Positions 8,020 through 18,137 of a stretch of 64,000 bases of DNA are shown piece after piece. Both the position numbers and the translations under genes were made by a program. The DNA comes from an uncultured Christensenella sp. (GTDB lineage: Bacteria > Bacillota > Clostridia > Christensenellales > UBA3700), in the NCBI GenBank assembly GCA_910583735.1, contig CAJTXS010000002.1:101028-165027 (forward strand), given 5' to 3'. Each line of letters starts with the position of its first letter. The first letter of the stretch is position 1. The notes beneath the pieces are model-generated. The model worked only from the letters and a program-made list of their open reading frames with translations. It did no database searches and was not told the DNA's origin.

Positions 8020-9294
8020 TTACTTTCTTACTATGTATTCGCTACGCTCTGCGCCTACCGATACAACGCTTATCTCGCATCCTACCAGCTCTTCCAGCCT
8101 ATCGATATACTTCCTTGCGTTGACGGGTAGATCGCTCTCCTTGCGGCATCCGCCGATATCGCACATCCATCCGTCGTAATACTCGTATATGGGCTTAGCC
8201 TTGTCAAGCATTACGCCGCGGGGGAATTTGTCCACTCTTACGCCGTCTATCTCGTAAGCTACGCATACGGGTATCTTCTCCATATAGGATAATACGTCCA
8301 TCTTGGTGAGCGCAAGGGTATCCGCGCCCTGCGCAAATACGCCGTAACGCGATGCTACAGCGTCGAAAGGACCTACTCTGCGAGGTCTGCCCGTCGCCGC
8401 GCCGTACTCGCCGCCTGCCTTACGCAGATCTTCCGCCTCGTCGCCGAACCACTCCGTAGTAAAGGGTCCCTCGCCTACGCAAGAGGAATACGCCTTCATA
8501 ATGCCTATGGTCTTATCTATCTTATACTTGGGCACGCCCGCGCCGATGGGAGCGTATGCTGCGATAGTATTGGACGAAGAAGTATAGGGATTGATACCGA
8601 AGTCGATATCCCTGAGCGCGCCGAGCTGAGCCTCGAACATTACCTTCTTACCGTCCTTAATCTGCGCATCGAGATAATCGGATACGTCGCAGACGTAAGG
8701 CTTAAGCCTATTGCCGTATTCGGTGAGATACTCCATCATCTCGTCCACGTTAACCGGCTCGCTGTCGTATGCCTTATTGATAAACAGATTTTTATAATCG
8801 ATTATACCCTCGAGTCTCTTCTTGAGGTTGTCGGGATAGAAGAGGTCGCCCATCATGATAATCTTCTTGAGATACTTATCGCCGTAGACGGGAGCTATAC
8901 CTCTGCGAGTAGAACCGTACTTGGCGTCGCCCAACCTGTCCTCTTCGAGGCAGTCCAATCTTACATGATAAGGCATACATATTACCGCGCGCTCGCTAAT
9001 CTTGAGATTGTCGGGGGTAATCTTGACGCCCGCATCTATCAATCTGTCCATCTCGCCGCACAGATGCTTCATATCTATTACCATGCCGTTACCCATGACG
9101 TTGGTCACTTCGGGGCGAAGGATGCCCGAAGGAATGAGGTTGAGTATAAACTTACCCAACTCGTTGATAACGGTATGTCCGGCATTGTTGCCGCCTTGAT
9201 AACGACACACCACGTCGTAGTCTCGGGAGATGAGATCTACCATACGACCCTTTCCTTCATCGCCCCAGTTGATTCCGACAATAGCTGTTAACAT
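8020..9294 (-). CDS. purA: Adenylosuccinate synthetase
   Basis: 424 residues. The N-terminal GINWGDEGKGRMVD is the GTP-binding/catalytic loop (usually GxQWGDEGKGK), with GGNNAGHTV following at about residue 36. It joins IMP and aspartate using GTP, the first step toward AMP. The C-terminal region carries the KMDVLS guanine-specificity segment (TKMDVLSYMEKIPVC). An AAGGAG site precedes the ATG, and this is the first gene of the purA-nth-nfnA-nfnB-obgE-yhbY run. Confidence 0.97.
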   Translation of the reverse strand: MLTAIVGINWGDEGKGRMVDLISRDYDVVCRYQGGNNAGHTVINELGKFILNLIPSGILRPEVTNVMGNGMVIDMKHLCGEMDRLIDAGVKITPDNLKISERAVICMPYHVRLDCLEEDRLGDAKYGSTRRGIAPVYGDKYLKKIIMMGDLFYPDNLKKRLEGIIDYKNLFINKAYDSEPVNVDEMMEYLTEYGNRLKPYVCDVSDYLDAQIKDGKKVMFEAQLGALRDIDFGINPYTSSSNTIAAYAPIGAGVPKYKIDKTIGIMKAYSSCVGEGPFTTEWFGDEAEDLRKAGGEYGAATGRPRRVGPFDAVASRYGVFAQGADTLALTKMDVLSYMEKIPVCVAYEIDGVRVDKFPRGVMLDKAKPIYEYYDGWMCDIGGCRKESDLPVNARKYIDRLEELVGCEISVVSVGAERSEYIVRK

Positions 9295-9449
9295 TATACT
9301 TATCTCCTTAAGAGTTATTTTATATTTTATCTACGCTCTTTCAAGCGAATGTCCGCCAATCCGTATTTTGACCGATTACGCTATGCGGCGCTGCCAATCG
9401 ATTGCCTTGCGCAACGCTCGCGCATATCTATAAATATATAGATTATCCG

Positions 9450-12400
9450 TCAGCTCTTGAGATTGCCCGTCTGTCTTACCGCGCTCTTTTTACCGCTGTC
9501 GGTCGGCTTGACCTTAGCGCTCGGTATCTTGGACTTGACCTTGCCTGCGGTCTCTTTTATCCTTATAAAGAAGTTCTTTACTTCCTTAATAAGTTCCTTT
9601 ACCGCGCCCATCTCCACTCGCATAACCAGCATACACGGCGCAATGCACAGCATCATGATTATCAGCTTGGTTATCATATCTGATGTGAGCGAATTGATGG
9701 AGAAGAACTCTCTCGTCCAATCCACCGACACCGCGAATATAAAGCCTATCAACGCCAAAAACATCAAGAACAGCCGCATCTTAGTGTACGGATAACACAC
9801 CTGCATTAGCACGAACAGCGCCGTAAGTCCCGTAACGAAGAACGCCATCGTAGCAATCTGCGACGACACGTCGATGCCGATATCGTGATACAGTATCGAT
9901 ATTACCGTCACCATAAGCGATATGGTCAAGCCCGCCGGCACCGCCTTGGAAAACACCTTGGATAGGAAGTTGCCCGTAACCTTTCTGTTGTTGGGCTCAA
10001 GCGCAAGGAAGAACGACGGCATGCCTACAAACAGCGAGCTTATCAGCGTAAGCTGTATAGGCACGAAAGGATAGGACAGCTGCAATACTATACACAAGAG
10101 CGTAAGCACCACGCTGAACGTCGTCTTAACAAGGAATAGCGACGCTACTCTCTCTATATTGTTGATTACTCGTCTGCCCTCGGCTACGACGCTCGGCAAC
10201 GACGCGAAATCGCTATTCATGAGCACGAGCTGCGCTACATTACGCGCCGCTTCGCTGCCGGACGCCATCGCAATCGAGCAATCAGCTTCTTTAAGCGCCA
10301 TTACGTCGTTGACACCGTCGCCCGTCATGCCTACGGTATACCCCTTAGCCTTAAGCGAGGTGACGAGCACCTTTTTCTGCTTAGGCGTAACTCTGCCGAA
10401 TACTACGTACTTGTCGCACGCATCATAGATATCCTCGTCGGTAACAAGCGTAGTAGCGTCGATATATTTCTCCGCGCCGATAAGACCCGCGCGCTCTGCC
10501 ACCTTGGATACGGTAATGGGGTTGTCGCCCGATATCACCTTAAGACTAACGCCCTGCTCGGCGAAGTAGCGCAGCGTCTCTTCCGCATTCTCTCTTATCT
10601 TATCGGACAGGATTATCAATGCTACCGGACGCATCTCCGCTACAGACATCGTATCTACGAAAGGCTGCTGCGTATATACCAGCACGAGCACTCTGTAACC
10701 CTTGCTGCCGTACTCCTCTACGTCCGCTCTGACGCTCTCGTATCTCTCCTTGAGTACGAATTCGGGCGCGCCGACGATAAATCTGCCTTTATCTCCGAAG
10801 TCCGCTCCGCTCCACTTCCTCGCAGACGAGAAAGGCACCGTGCCGCAGCATTCGTAGATATTTTCGCTCTTAAATCTTTCGCCTATCGCCTCGAAGGTAG
10901 AGCCGCTCGTACCAAGAGCCGCCACCATGCTCGACATAATATCTTCGACATCGCCGTACAAATCGGAATAAGGCTTAATGTCCTCGACCTGCATACTGCC
11001 CTCGGTGATGGTGCCGGTCTTGTCGAGACACAGCATATCTACGCGCGCGAGCGTCTCAATAGAATATAGGTCTTGCACCAGCGTCTGCTTGCGAGCCAGC
11101 TTGATTACGCCCACCGCCAGCGCAATAGACGTCATCATTACCAGCCCCTCGGGAATCATGCCTACTACGGAAGCTACCGAGTTGGTAATTACAGAGCTCA
11201 CCTTCTCCGCCATATCGGACGACACGATATTGAACATGTCGAGATATCCCAATCCCTTATCCACGCAATTGGTGAGGTACATCAGTATTCCGAGCGGGAA
11301 TATAGCTATTGTAACTATCCTGATAATCCAGTTGATGGAGCGCATGAGTTGCGACTTGGTCTTCTTATACTTCTTGGCTTCCGTAAGGATAGTGGAAGCA
11401 AAGTTGTCCTTACCTACTTTGACTACGCGCGCCCTACAGCTGCCCGCCTGCACGATACTGCCCGACAGCAACTCCGCGCCCGCGACCTTATGGATATCGT
11501 CCTGCTCGCCTGTAAGCAGCGACTCGTTGACCTCGCACTCGCCGCTCACAACTACGGCGTCGGAGGCTATCTGCTCGCCCGCATGTATCTCCATGATATC
11601 GTCGAGCACCACCTCGGATATATCCACATTGATGCACTCGCCGCCGCGCACTACGCTCACCTTGGGCACATTGAGAAGCGACATCTTCTCCAGCACCAGC
11701 TTGGACCTCACTTCCTGCACGATACCCACTATCATATTTAATATGACGATTATGATGAATGTCATATTCTTAAGACTGCCGAACACGAGTATCAACGCCG
11801 CAAGGAAGAAGTTGAGCGCGTTGAACAGCGTCATGACATTGGTCCTGAATATCCTCAAATACGACTTGGTAACAATATTTGGCTGAACGTTGTTGTAGCC
11901 CCTGAGCGTCCTTTCCTCGACTTGCTCTTCGGTAAGTCCTATCTCGGGATCGGCTTCTACCCTCTCCATCTCGGAGGTAAATATACGCTTCTTCTTTTTA
12001 TCGGGCTTCTTAGCTTTTACTTTAGGCTGCCTTTCTTTCTTCTCTTTTACGACCGCGCTGTCTGCGACAGTATCCGCAGTATTCGCGCCGTCTACGGCGT
12101 TTTTCTCTTTGACAGTCTCTACAGCTTGCTCGGTTGCGGATTTATCTGCTTCGGACAGCGTAGACTCAACCTTTTGCTCTCGCTTGGCAGCTGCGCGAGA
12201 CGATACGTCCGTCTTATCGGCAGATACCGCGGAACTATCTTTGGACTCTGCGACCGATGCTGCGGGTGCGACGGAGTCCGCCGCCTTTACGCCTACAGGC
12301 TCGCTCGCAGACTTGGGCACTTGACGCCTAATTACTTTAACTAATCTGCCGTCGGGCAATCTCTTATATGTCACGTCATCTTGAGCGGAGCTATCGAGAT

Positions 12401-12878
12401 TGACATTGGCAGTTTGCGCCGTCTCGCCCTCCTGCGCCTGCTTGGGCTTAACTATTACCGTGCGACCGTCGGGAGTGACTATCTTCTTGACTGCGGCTTG
12501 ATTTGCCTGCGCAGGCGCGTCGTTTACGCCGCCGACCTGCTGCTTAGCCTTGACAATCACCGTGCGACCGTCGGGGGTAACAATCTTTTTCCCTACTACA
12601 GGCGCGGATGTACGGTTGCCGGCAGTCTGCGCAACTGCCGCGCTTCCCGCTGCCGAATTACCGCCGACAGGCGTCCTGCTGCCCGAAGAGGGCGAGACAG
12701 AACCTGCCGCCTTAGACGTAGCGACCGTCTTTACGCCGGTCGCAACGCTGCCGCCGGCGATGCCGTTCTTTCTCTGCGCGGAAGCGCTCTTGGGCGCGGT
12801 CTGCGTTACAGCCTTACGCTGCTCGACGTTGCTGTTATTTCCGTTAACGGAAGTATTTGAGTCCTTGCTTTTACCCAT
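9450..12878 (-). CDS. CtpE-like cation P-type ATPase with a 300-residue N-terminal extension
   Basis: 1142 residues. The ATPase core starts near residue 310 and has LLTGE at about 454-458 (actuator), a PEGL membrane motif at 576-579, DKTGT at 619-623 (phosphorylated Asp) and TGDGVNDVMALKEAD in the hinge, with about ten membrane helices. The PEGL motif and the VQDLYSIETLARVD segment before DKTGT resemble CtpE-type pumps, for which Ca2+ uptake is reported in mycobacteria; the ion here is inferred. Residues 1-300 are not part of the family: Ala/Ser/Val/Lys-rich, with two near-identical KKIVTPDGRTVIVK units (97-110 and 131-144), a diverged third unit (YKRLPDGRLVKV, 171-182) and a Lys-rich end. 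It is a single-gene unit with a strong promoter placed for a leaderless start. Confidence 0.88.
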   Translation of the reverse strand: MGKSKDSNTSVNGNNSNVEQRKAVTQTAPKSASAQRKNGIAGGSVATGVKTVATSKAAGSVSPSSGSRTPVGGNSAAGSAAVAQTAGNRTSAPVVGKKIVTPDGRTVIVKAKQQVGGVNDAPAQANQAAVKKIVTPDGRTVIVKPKQAQEGETAQTANVNLDSSAQDDVTYKRLPDGRLVKVIRRQVPKSASEPVGVKAADSVAPAASVAESKDSSAVSADKTDVSSRAAAKREQKVESTLSEADKSATEQAVETVKEKNAVDGANTADTVADSAVVKEKKERQPKVKAKKPDKKKKRIFTSEMERVEADPEIGLTEEQVEERTLRGYNNVQPNIVTKSYLRIFRTNVMTLFNALNFFLAALILVFGSLKNMTFIIIVILNMIVGIVQEVRSKLVLEKMSLLNVPKVSVVRGGECINVDISEVVLDDIMEIHAGEQIASDAVVVSGECEVNESLLTGEQDDIHKVAGAELLSGSIVQAGSCRARVVKVGKDNFASTILTEAKKYKKTKSQLMRSINWIIRIVTIAIFPLGILMYLTNCVDKGLGYLDMFNIVSSDMAEKVSSVITNSVASVVGMIPEGLVMMTSIALAVGVIKLARKQTLVQDLYSIETLARVDMLCLDKTGTITEGSMQVEDIKPYSDLYGDVEDIMSSMVAALGTSGSTFEAIGERFKSENIYECCGTVPFSSARKWSGADFGDKGRFIVGAPEFVLKERYESVRADVEEYGSKGYRVLVLVYTQQPFVDTMSVAEMRPVALIILSDKIRENAEETLRYFAEQGVSLKVISGDNPITVSKVAERAGLIGAEKYIDATTLVTDEDIYDACDKYVVFGRVTPKQKKVLVTSLKAKGYTVGMTGDGVNDVMALKEADCSIAMASGSEAARNVAQLVLMNSDFASLPSVVAEGRRVINNIERVASLFLVKTTFSVVLTLLCIVLQLSYPFVPIQLTLISSLFVGMPSFFLALEPNNRKVTGNFLSKVFSKAVPAGLTISLMVTVISILYHDIGIDVSSQIATMAFFVTGLTALFVLMQVCYPYTKMRLFLMFLALIGFIFAVSVDWTREFFSINSLTSDMITKLIIMMLCIAPCMLVMRVEMGAVKELIKEVKNFFIRIKETAGKVKSKIPSAKVKPTDSGKKSAVRQTGNLKS

Positions 12879-12885
12879 ATACTGA

Positions 12886-12915
12886 ATAATAACATTTTCG
12901 TCATATTTAAGTCAA
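12886..12915 (-). promoter_or_regulatory. Promoter of the P-type ATPase, leaderless geometry
   Basis: Minus strand: TTGACT (12910-12915), 18-base spacer, TATTAT (12886-12891), then 7 bases to the ATG at 12878. No Shine-Dalgarno sequence exists between the -10 box and the start codon. Confidence 0.7.
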
Positions 12916-12952
12916 TTAGATAGAGTAATATAATATATTAATAAAACAATAA

Positions 12953-12987
12953 CGGATGCGCAGGCATTGCTTAAGCCCGCGCATCCG
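12953..12987 (-). terminator. Terminator of the pheS-to-thiI operon
   Basis: A perfect 9-bp stem, CGGATGCGC/GCGCATCCG (12953-12961 and 12979-12987), lies 24 bases after the thiI stop and is followed on the minus strand by a T-rich run (TTATTGTTTTATT). It closes the long T-box-controlled operon. Confidence 0.75.
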
Positions 12988-13010
12988 CCGCTTGAAACGT
13001 ATCGCCGCAG

Positions 13011-14180
13011 TTAATCGGCAGTGTAATCGATAATTTCCGCCCCTCTTATCGCCTCTTCTATCAGCTCTTCCAATCCTTCGAGCTTAGCCTCTTCCGCTCT
13101 CGCCTTGTCCAGCTTGGGATTGATGACGGGGTTCTTGGGCAAAAACACGGTGCAGCAGTCTTCATAAGGCTGCTTGCTGATGTCGAAGGTGCCAATCTTC
13201 TCCGCCGTATCCATTATCTCGTATTTATCCATGCCTATCAGCGGACGGAATACGGGCAAAGTTTCCACAGCGTCCTCTGTGCTCGTAATACCCGCCACGG
13301 TCTGCGACGCCACCTGTCCGAGGCTCTCCCCCGTAATCAGCGCTCCGCAACCGTTAGCGACCGCCAGCCTCTCGGCTATGCGCACCATTACCCTACGCAT
13401 CACGGTAATCATAAAATCCCCGTCGCAGCGTCGATGTATCTCCTCCTGTATCTTGGTAAACGACACAACTATCAGCCTGATATCTCCGCAGTATCGCGTC
13501 ATTGTCTTGGCAATATCCAGCACTTTCTGCCTTGCCTGCAAGCCCGTATGCGGATAGCTGTGATAGTGCACCGCGGTAATCTTCATGCCTCTGCGCGCCA
13601 TTCTGTATCCCGCAACCGGCGAGTCGAATCCGCCGCTGAGCAGCAGCATTCCGCCGCCGGCCGTGCCTCTCGGCATACCGCCCGCGCACTCCGTCTTGCC
13701 GCTGTAGATGTAGGCGTAGCCGTTCTCTCTGATATCGATATTGACGGTGCAATCGGGCGTGAACAAGTCAACGCCGAGCCCTTGCCTCTTGCCGAGTATA
13801 TATCCGCCCGCTTCGGTTGCTATCTGCATGGAATTCTTGTCCATTCTCTTATCCGCGCGCTTCACCCTAACGCAGAAAGTCCTCGCTCCGCTCGGCACGG
13901 CGGCAAGAGCCGCGGCATACATCTCTTCATACTCCGAGCGCACCTTTACAGCTACGCTGAGCGAGCTCAGTCCGAATATCTCGCTGAGCCTGCCGACTAT
14001 GCGCCCCTCTTGCTCATGCCTGTAGTTTTCCACATAATATCTATTCTGCGTACGGCAAAAAGTGCATTCGTAGGGCGCCAGCGCACGCTTAATACTGTCT
14101 ATTAAAGCGCTTTCGAACGACGAGCGATTCCTGCCCTTTAAGAACAGTTCGCCGTATCTCAACAATATAACTTTCTCCAT
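13011..14180 (-). CDS. thiI: tRNA 4-thiouridine synthase ThiI
   Basis: 389 residues. An N-terminal ferredoxin-like plus THUMP domain (about 1-165) is followed by the PP-loop ATP pyrophosphatase motif LLSGGFDSPVAGY near residue 181. The length matches the short form without a C-terminal rhodanese domain, as in Bacillus and most Clostridia. ThiI adenylates U8 of tRNA and inserts sulfur. It is encoded 2 bases after a cysteine desulfurase, the usual dedicated sulfur donor (NifZ in B. subtilis). An AGAGGT Shine-Dalgarno site is visible. Confidence 0.95.
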   Translation of the reverse strand: MEKVILLRYGELFLKGRNRSSFESALIDSIKRALAPYECTFCRTQNRYYVENYRHEQEGRIVGRLSEIFGLSSLSVAVKVRSEYEEMYAAALAAVPSGARTFCVRVKRADKRMDKNSMQIATEAGGYILGKRQGLGVDLFTPDCTVNIDIRENGYAYIYSGKTECAGGMPRGTAGGGMLLLSGGFDSPVAGYRMARRGMKITAVHYHSYPHTGLQARQKVLDIAKTMTRYCGDIRLIVVSFTKIQEEIHRRCDGDFMITVMRRVMVRIAERLAVANGCGALITGESLGQVASQTVAGITSTEDAVETLPVFRPLIGMDKYEIMDTAEKIGTFDISKQPYEDCCTVFLPKNPVINPKLDKARAEEAKLEGLEELIEEAIRGAEIIDYTAD

Positions 14181-14182
14181 AA

Positions 14183-15322
14183 TTACCTCTTGATATATCT
14201 CCTTAGATTTTCCGTCTCTTCTTTAATGGCGCAGGCTACCGCATCAGCCTCTTGCACGGTGTTGTACTCGCTCAAACTCAGTCGCAAGATGCCTCCCGCA
14301 TACTTGTCGTCGAGAGCGAGCGCGCCCGCTATACGCCTGTCTGCCTTGCGAGCCGAGCAAGCCGAACCCGTGCCCGCTATGATACCTCTGTCCTCGAGAC
14401 AATGCGCGAGCACCTCGCCCCTAACGCCCGCTACCGCTATGCTTAGGATATGCGGAGCGCTGTTATCGATATCGGTATTGATTACGACGTCTTGCACCGA
14501 TTGAACTATCTTACTTGCAAGCGCGTCTCTTATCGCCCTTATATCCTTATTTTTAGTGTCGAGCTGTCCGCACTTTACGCCTGCGGCATAGGCAAACGCG
14601 CATATGCCCGCCACATTCTCCGTAGCGGAGCGCACGCCCTTCTCCTGTCCGCCGCCGTACACAAACGGCGACAGATGCACGCGCTTGCTTACATACAGCG
14701 CGCCAACGCCCTTAGGTCCGTGCACCTTGTGACCGCTCACGCTGTACATATCCACGCCCAGCTCGCGCACATCGGTATACACCTTGCCCAGCGCTTGCAC
14801 TCCGTCGCTGTGAATAAGCGCAGTAGGCGCAAGCTTCCTAGTGAGATACGCTATCTGCGCTATATCATTGAGCGCTCCCGTATCGTTGCTCACGTGCATG
14901 ACGGACACCAGTCTCGTGTCCTTGCTAAGCGCGCTCTCGAGCGCGGCTATATCCACTCTGCCATGTCTGTCCGTAGGCAGAATAATCAACCTATATCCGC
15001 GATTTTCCAGCTCTTTGGCTGTATTATATATCGCGGCGTGCTCGGTAGAGGATATGATGATATCTCCGCCCTTTCTCCTCAAAGAACACGTTAGCGCGAT
15101 ATTGTCCGCCTCGCTGCCCGACGCGGTGAACAAGACTTCTGAGCTATCGCAACCGAGACAGTGCGCTATCTTTCCCCTCGCCTCTTCCACAGCGGCGGCA
15201 GCCTTTGCCGCCATGCCGTAGAGCGCAGACGGATTGTAATAGAGCTCCTCATTATAAAGTCTTATTATATCGTTGCACTCGCCGTATACCTTAGTGGTGG
15301 CGGCATTGTCCATATATATCAT
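14183..15322 (-). CDS. Cysteine desulfurase (NifS/IscS family), partner of ThiI
   Basis: 379 residues. MDNAATT starts the fold, and SGHKVHGPKGVGALYV holds the PLP-binding Lys. GTGSACSARK carries the catalytic Cys in a short loop. It frees sulfur from cysteine as a protein-bound persulfide. Adjacent placement before thiI suggests it serves tRNA thiolation rather than iron-sulfur assembly, as no scaffold gene is nearby. The ATG chosen has GAGGAG 6 bases upstream and overlaps the stop of the preceding gene (ATGA). Confidence 0.93.
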   Translation of the reverse strand: MIYMDNAATTKVYGECNDIIRLYNEELYYNPSALYGMAAKAAAAVEEARGKIAHCLGCDSSEVLFTASGSEADNIALTCSLRRKGGDIIISSTEHAAIYNTAKELENRGYRLIILPTDRHGRVDIAALESALSKDTRLVSVMHVSNDTGALNDIAQIAYLTRKLAPTALIHSDGVQALGKVYTDVRELGVDMYSVSGHKVHGPKGVGALYVSKRVHLSPFVYGGGQEKGVRSATENVAGICAFAYAAGVKCGQLDTKNKDIRAIRDALASKIVQSVQDVVINTDIDNSAPHILSIAVAGVRGEVLAHCLEDRGIIAGTGSACSARKADRRIAGALALDDKYAGGILRLSLSEYNTVQEADAVACAIKEETENLRRYIKR

Positions 15323-15789
15323 GATTGCTCCTCTCCTGCAAGCGATTTTTCTCCTACGAGTACTGCGTACATATAATCGTCCAGCCTCAAGGCGAGTTTT
15401 CGTCCCGCGGCAGTCTCCACGAGATATACGCCTGAAATATCGCCGATATACATCTTTTCCGCGCCCGCCCCGCCGTCGTATGCGCTCACTCGCTTAATAT
15501 CCTCGCATGAGATGTCCGCCAGCTCTTTACTCTTTCCGATGATTTTCTTACTCACCTTGAGCTTGCTGTCGCGCAATAAATACTCGTAAGAATATACGAT
15601 ATGCAGCGTTATTCTCCTCATTACTAGGCTCGCAACGACACAGGCAGCCGTCGCAGCGAAAAATATCGGCTTAAATAGCCCCGCCGCAGCGCTTAATATG
15701 GCGGCAATGTCGGCGGCAATCGCAGCTATCAGCAGCGCCGCACGCAGAGGCTTGTATTTATATTGCTCGTATTCCTTTATATAAGTCAT
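15319..15789 (-). CDS. Small membrane protein, unknown function
   Basis: 156 residues from the ATG at 15789, whose ATGA overlap with the mutS2 stop argues against the longer open frame. Residues 14-60 form two adjacent hydrophobic helices after a short Tyr/Lys-rich N-terminus. The rest is a soluble domain with strands resembling a PH-like (bPH2/YcxB) fold, but I cannot assign a family firmly. It is translationally coupled to mutS2 and to the cysteine desulfurase, so it belongs to the operon. No catalytic motif was seen. Confidence 0.75.
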   Translation of the reverse strand: MTYIKEYEQYKYKPLRAALLIAAIAADIAAILSAAAGLFKPIFFAATAACVVASLVMRRITLHIVYSYEYLLRDSKLKVSKKIIGKSKELADISCEDIKRVSAYDGGAGAEKMYIGDISGVYLVETAAGRKLALRLDDYMYAVLVGEKSLAGEEQS

Positions 15790-18137
15790 TCCAGTCTCGC
15801 GACAGTCACGCCGCTGTCTCCCTCGCCGTACTTGCCTTCTCGAAACTCTTTGACGCATGAGTGCGCGCCGAGCATTCTGCGCACCGCCATGCGCAGAGCT
15901 CCGCTACCCTTACCGTGCACGACGGTAATCTCGGGATAGCCCGCTCGCAGCGCTTCCTCGATGTATCTGTCCAGATTGTATTCCGCCTCGTCGCAAGTCT
16001 GACCGCGCAGATCTATCTCCGCGCTCACATGCTCGCGCAGCGCGACGTCGGGCACAGGCTTTCGCATAAGCGATTGAAGCTCTCTCTCCGACTTAATCTT
16101 ATATACGTCGTCCTCGCCGACCATAGCGGTAATTACGCCCGCTTTGACCTTATATTCTTTCTTTTTAACATTGTAAGAGCATACTTTTGCTCTCCCTGCA
16201 AGCGACTTGACATACACTTCGTCGCCTATCGATATTTCTCCCGCCTCTTTCTTAACCGCGTCTTTGCCCGAGACAGCGCCGATTTCTCCTCTTGCTATCT
16301 CGTTCTTAATCCGTCTCGCCTCGAACAGCGCGCGCTCGTCGCCCTCTTTCACTTTCTCCTTAAGTTTCTCGACCAGCTCTTCCGCCTGCTCGGTATAGTC
16401 GATAAGCAGCTCCTTGTATCCCTTCCTCATCTTCTCCTCGAGCTTAACTCTGACGTCCTCGCATCTGTCGCGCTCCGCCTTAGCCTCTAAGGCGTATCTG
16501 TCGCTCTCTTGCCTGCGTCTCTTAGCTTCCGCAAGCTCCTCTTCCGCCTCTCGCAAAGCGACTTCGGCGCTGCGCAGCAGTTCGTTAAGTCTGATTTTAT
16601 CGGGAGAGACAAGCGATATTGCACGCTCTGTAACAGATTTAGGCAATCCTAGGGCGGCTGCCGTCTCGAGTGCGTTAGACGCGCCCGCTACTCCTGCAAC
16701 CAACTTATAAGTAGGGCGATAGGTCTTGGGATTAAAGTCCATCGAGGCGTTGCTTATACCGCTCGTGCGGGAGGAAAACGCCTTCAACTCGTCGTAATGC
16801 GATGTGGCTATACATCTGCAACCGCTCGCAAGCAAGTATTCGATGCATGCTACGGCGAGCGCGCTGCCTTCCTGCGGGTCGGTGCCCGCGCCTATCTCGT
16901 CGAGCAGAACCAAGCTGCCGCCGTCCGCCCTCTTGAGTATCTCGGACACATTGGACATGTGCGAGGAGAATGTGGACAAGTTGCGCTCTATGCTCTGTAA
17001 GTCGCCTATGTCGCAATACACGCTGTCGAAGTAGGACAGCTCGCTGCCCTCTATGCACGGCACATACATGCCGCTCATCGCCATGAGAGTGAGCAGTCCG
17101 CACATCTTGAGCGACACCGTTTTGCCGCCCGTGTTGGGACCGGATATAATCATCACGTTGTACTCGCCGCCGAGGCTCATCGACACGGGCACAGCGGTAG
17201 CTGCGTCAAGCAATGGGTGCCTGCCGCCGTCTATCTTGATATAACCTCTGTCGTTGAGTATGGGAGCGACCGCCTTGACGGCTCTTGCGTACTTTGCCTT
17301 GGCAAATACCGCATCAAGCTCGGACAGTCTGCTACAGGCGTCTTCGATATTGTCGCTCTCGCTCCTTATCTGCGCAGTAAGCGCGGCAAGTATGCGCCTC
17401 TCCTCTTCTTCCGTCTGCGATTGCAATGACTTCAAGTCATTGTTGAGCTCGACTACTGCATAAGGTTCGATGTATACAGTCGCGCCGCTCGCCGAGCGGT
17501 CGTGCAGCAGTCCCGCTACCGATGAGCGGCATTCAGCCTTGACAGGCAACACGTATCTACCCGACCTAACCGTAATTATAGCCTCTTGCAGATATTTGGA
17601 TTTGCCTGCAATCAAGTATGAATTGAGCTTTGCTCTCACCGCCTCGCTCGCCTGCCTCACGGCATATCTCAATCGTCTCAGTTCGTCGGAAGCATTGTCG
17701 CTCAACTCGCCTTCGCCTGCAATACTGTCCGTAATACACTTCTCGAGATATCCGTCTAAAGCAATGCCGCCCGCAATCTCTTTAATTATCGTAATAGCGG
17801 AATCGTTAATTGCGCATATAGCCGAGCGAGCTACCCTCGCCGCACGCATGGCGTCGCCCACGCTCTTGATCTGCGCTATGCTAAGCACGGACATCTTCCT
17901 TGCAAGGTCGAGACAGTCCGCTATGCTATTATATCCCATATCGGGCGATACACAATGCTCGTACAGAATTTTGTCCGCCTCGCGCGTCTGCTCAAGCATG
18001 TGCAATGCTTGCTCATAGCTATCAGCGGGAGAAGAGCTATTAACTTGCCTTGCCGCTTCGCTTCCGCAGCAATAGCGAGAGAGCTCTCCTAGCACCTTCC
18101 CGTATTCCAAAGCAGTCAAAGTCTTATTGTCCGTCAC
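15786..18137 (-). CDS. mutS2: MutS2 endonuclease/ribosome-collision ATPase with Smr domain
   Basis: 783 residues, typical. The ATPase domain has GPNTGGKT (Walker A) and LVLLDEIGAGTDP (Walker B). A long Glu/Lys/Arg coiled coil follows (about 515-610), then the C-terminal Smr domain with DLRGQTCDEA and HGKGSGALR. The N-terminal mismatch-recognition domain of MutS is absent, as in all MutS2. Bacillus MutS2 splits collided ribosomes, and older work proposed suppression of recombination. It overlaps the U32 gene upstream and the small membrane gene downstream by 4 bases each. Confidence 0.96.
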   Translation of the reverse strand: MTDNKTLTALEYGKVLGELSRYCCGSEAARQVNSSSPADSYEQALHMLEQTREADKILYEHCVSPDMGYNSIADCLDLARKMSVLSIAQIKSVGDAMRAARVARSAICAINDSAITIIKEIAGGIALDGYLEKCITDSIAGEGELSDNASDELRRLRYAVRQASEAVRAKLNSYLIAGKSKYLQEAIITVRSGRYVLPVKAECRSSVAGLLHDRSASGATVYIEPYAVVELNNDLKSLQSQTEEEERRILAALTAQIRSESDNIEDACSRLSELDAVFAKAKYARAVKAVAPILNDRGYIKIDGGRHPLLDAATAVPVSMSLGGEYNVMIISGPNTGGKTVSLKMCGLLTLMAMSGMYVPCIEGSELSYFDSVYCDIGDLQSIERNLSTFSSHMSNVSEILKRADGGSLVLLDEIGAGTDPQEGSALAVACIEYLLASGCRCIATSHYDELKAFSSRTSGISNASMDFNPKTYRPTYKLVAGVAGASNALETAAALGLPKSVTERAISLVSPDKIRLNELLRSAEVALREAEEELAEAKRRRQESDRYALEAKAERDRCEDVRVKLEEKMRKGYKELLIDYTEQAEELVEKLKEKVKEGDERALFEARRIKNEIARGEIGAVSGKDAVKKEAGEISIGDEVYVKSLAGRAKVCSYNVKKKEYKVKAGVITAMVGEDDVYKIKSERELQSLMRKPVPDVALREHVSAEIDLRGQTCDEAEYNLDRYIEEALRAGYPEITVVHGKGSGALRMAVRRMLGAHSCVKEFREGKYGEGDSGVTVARLE

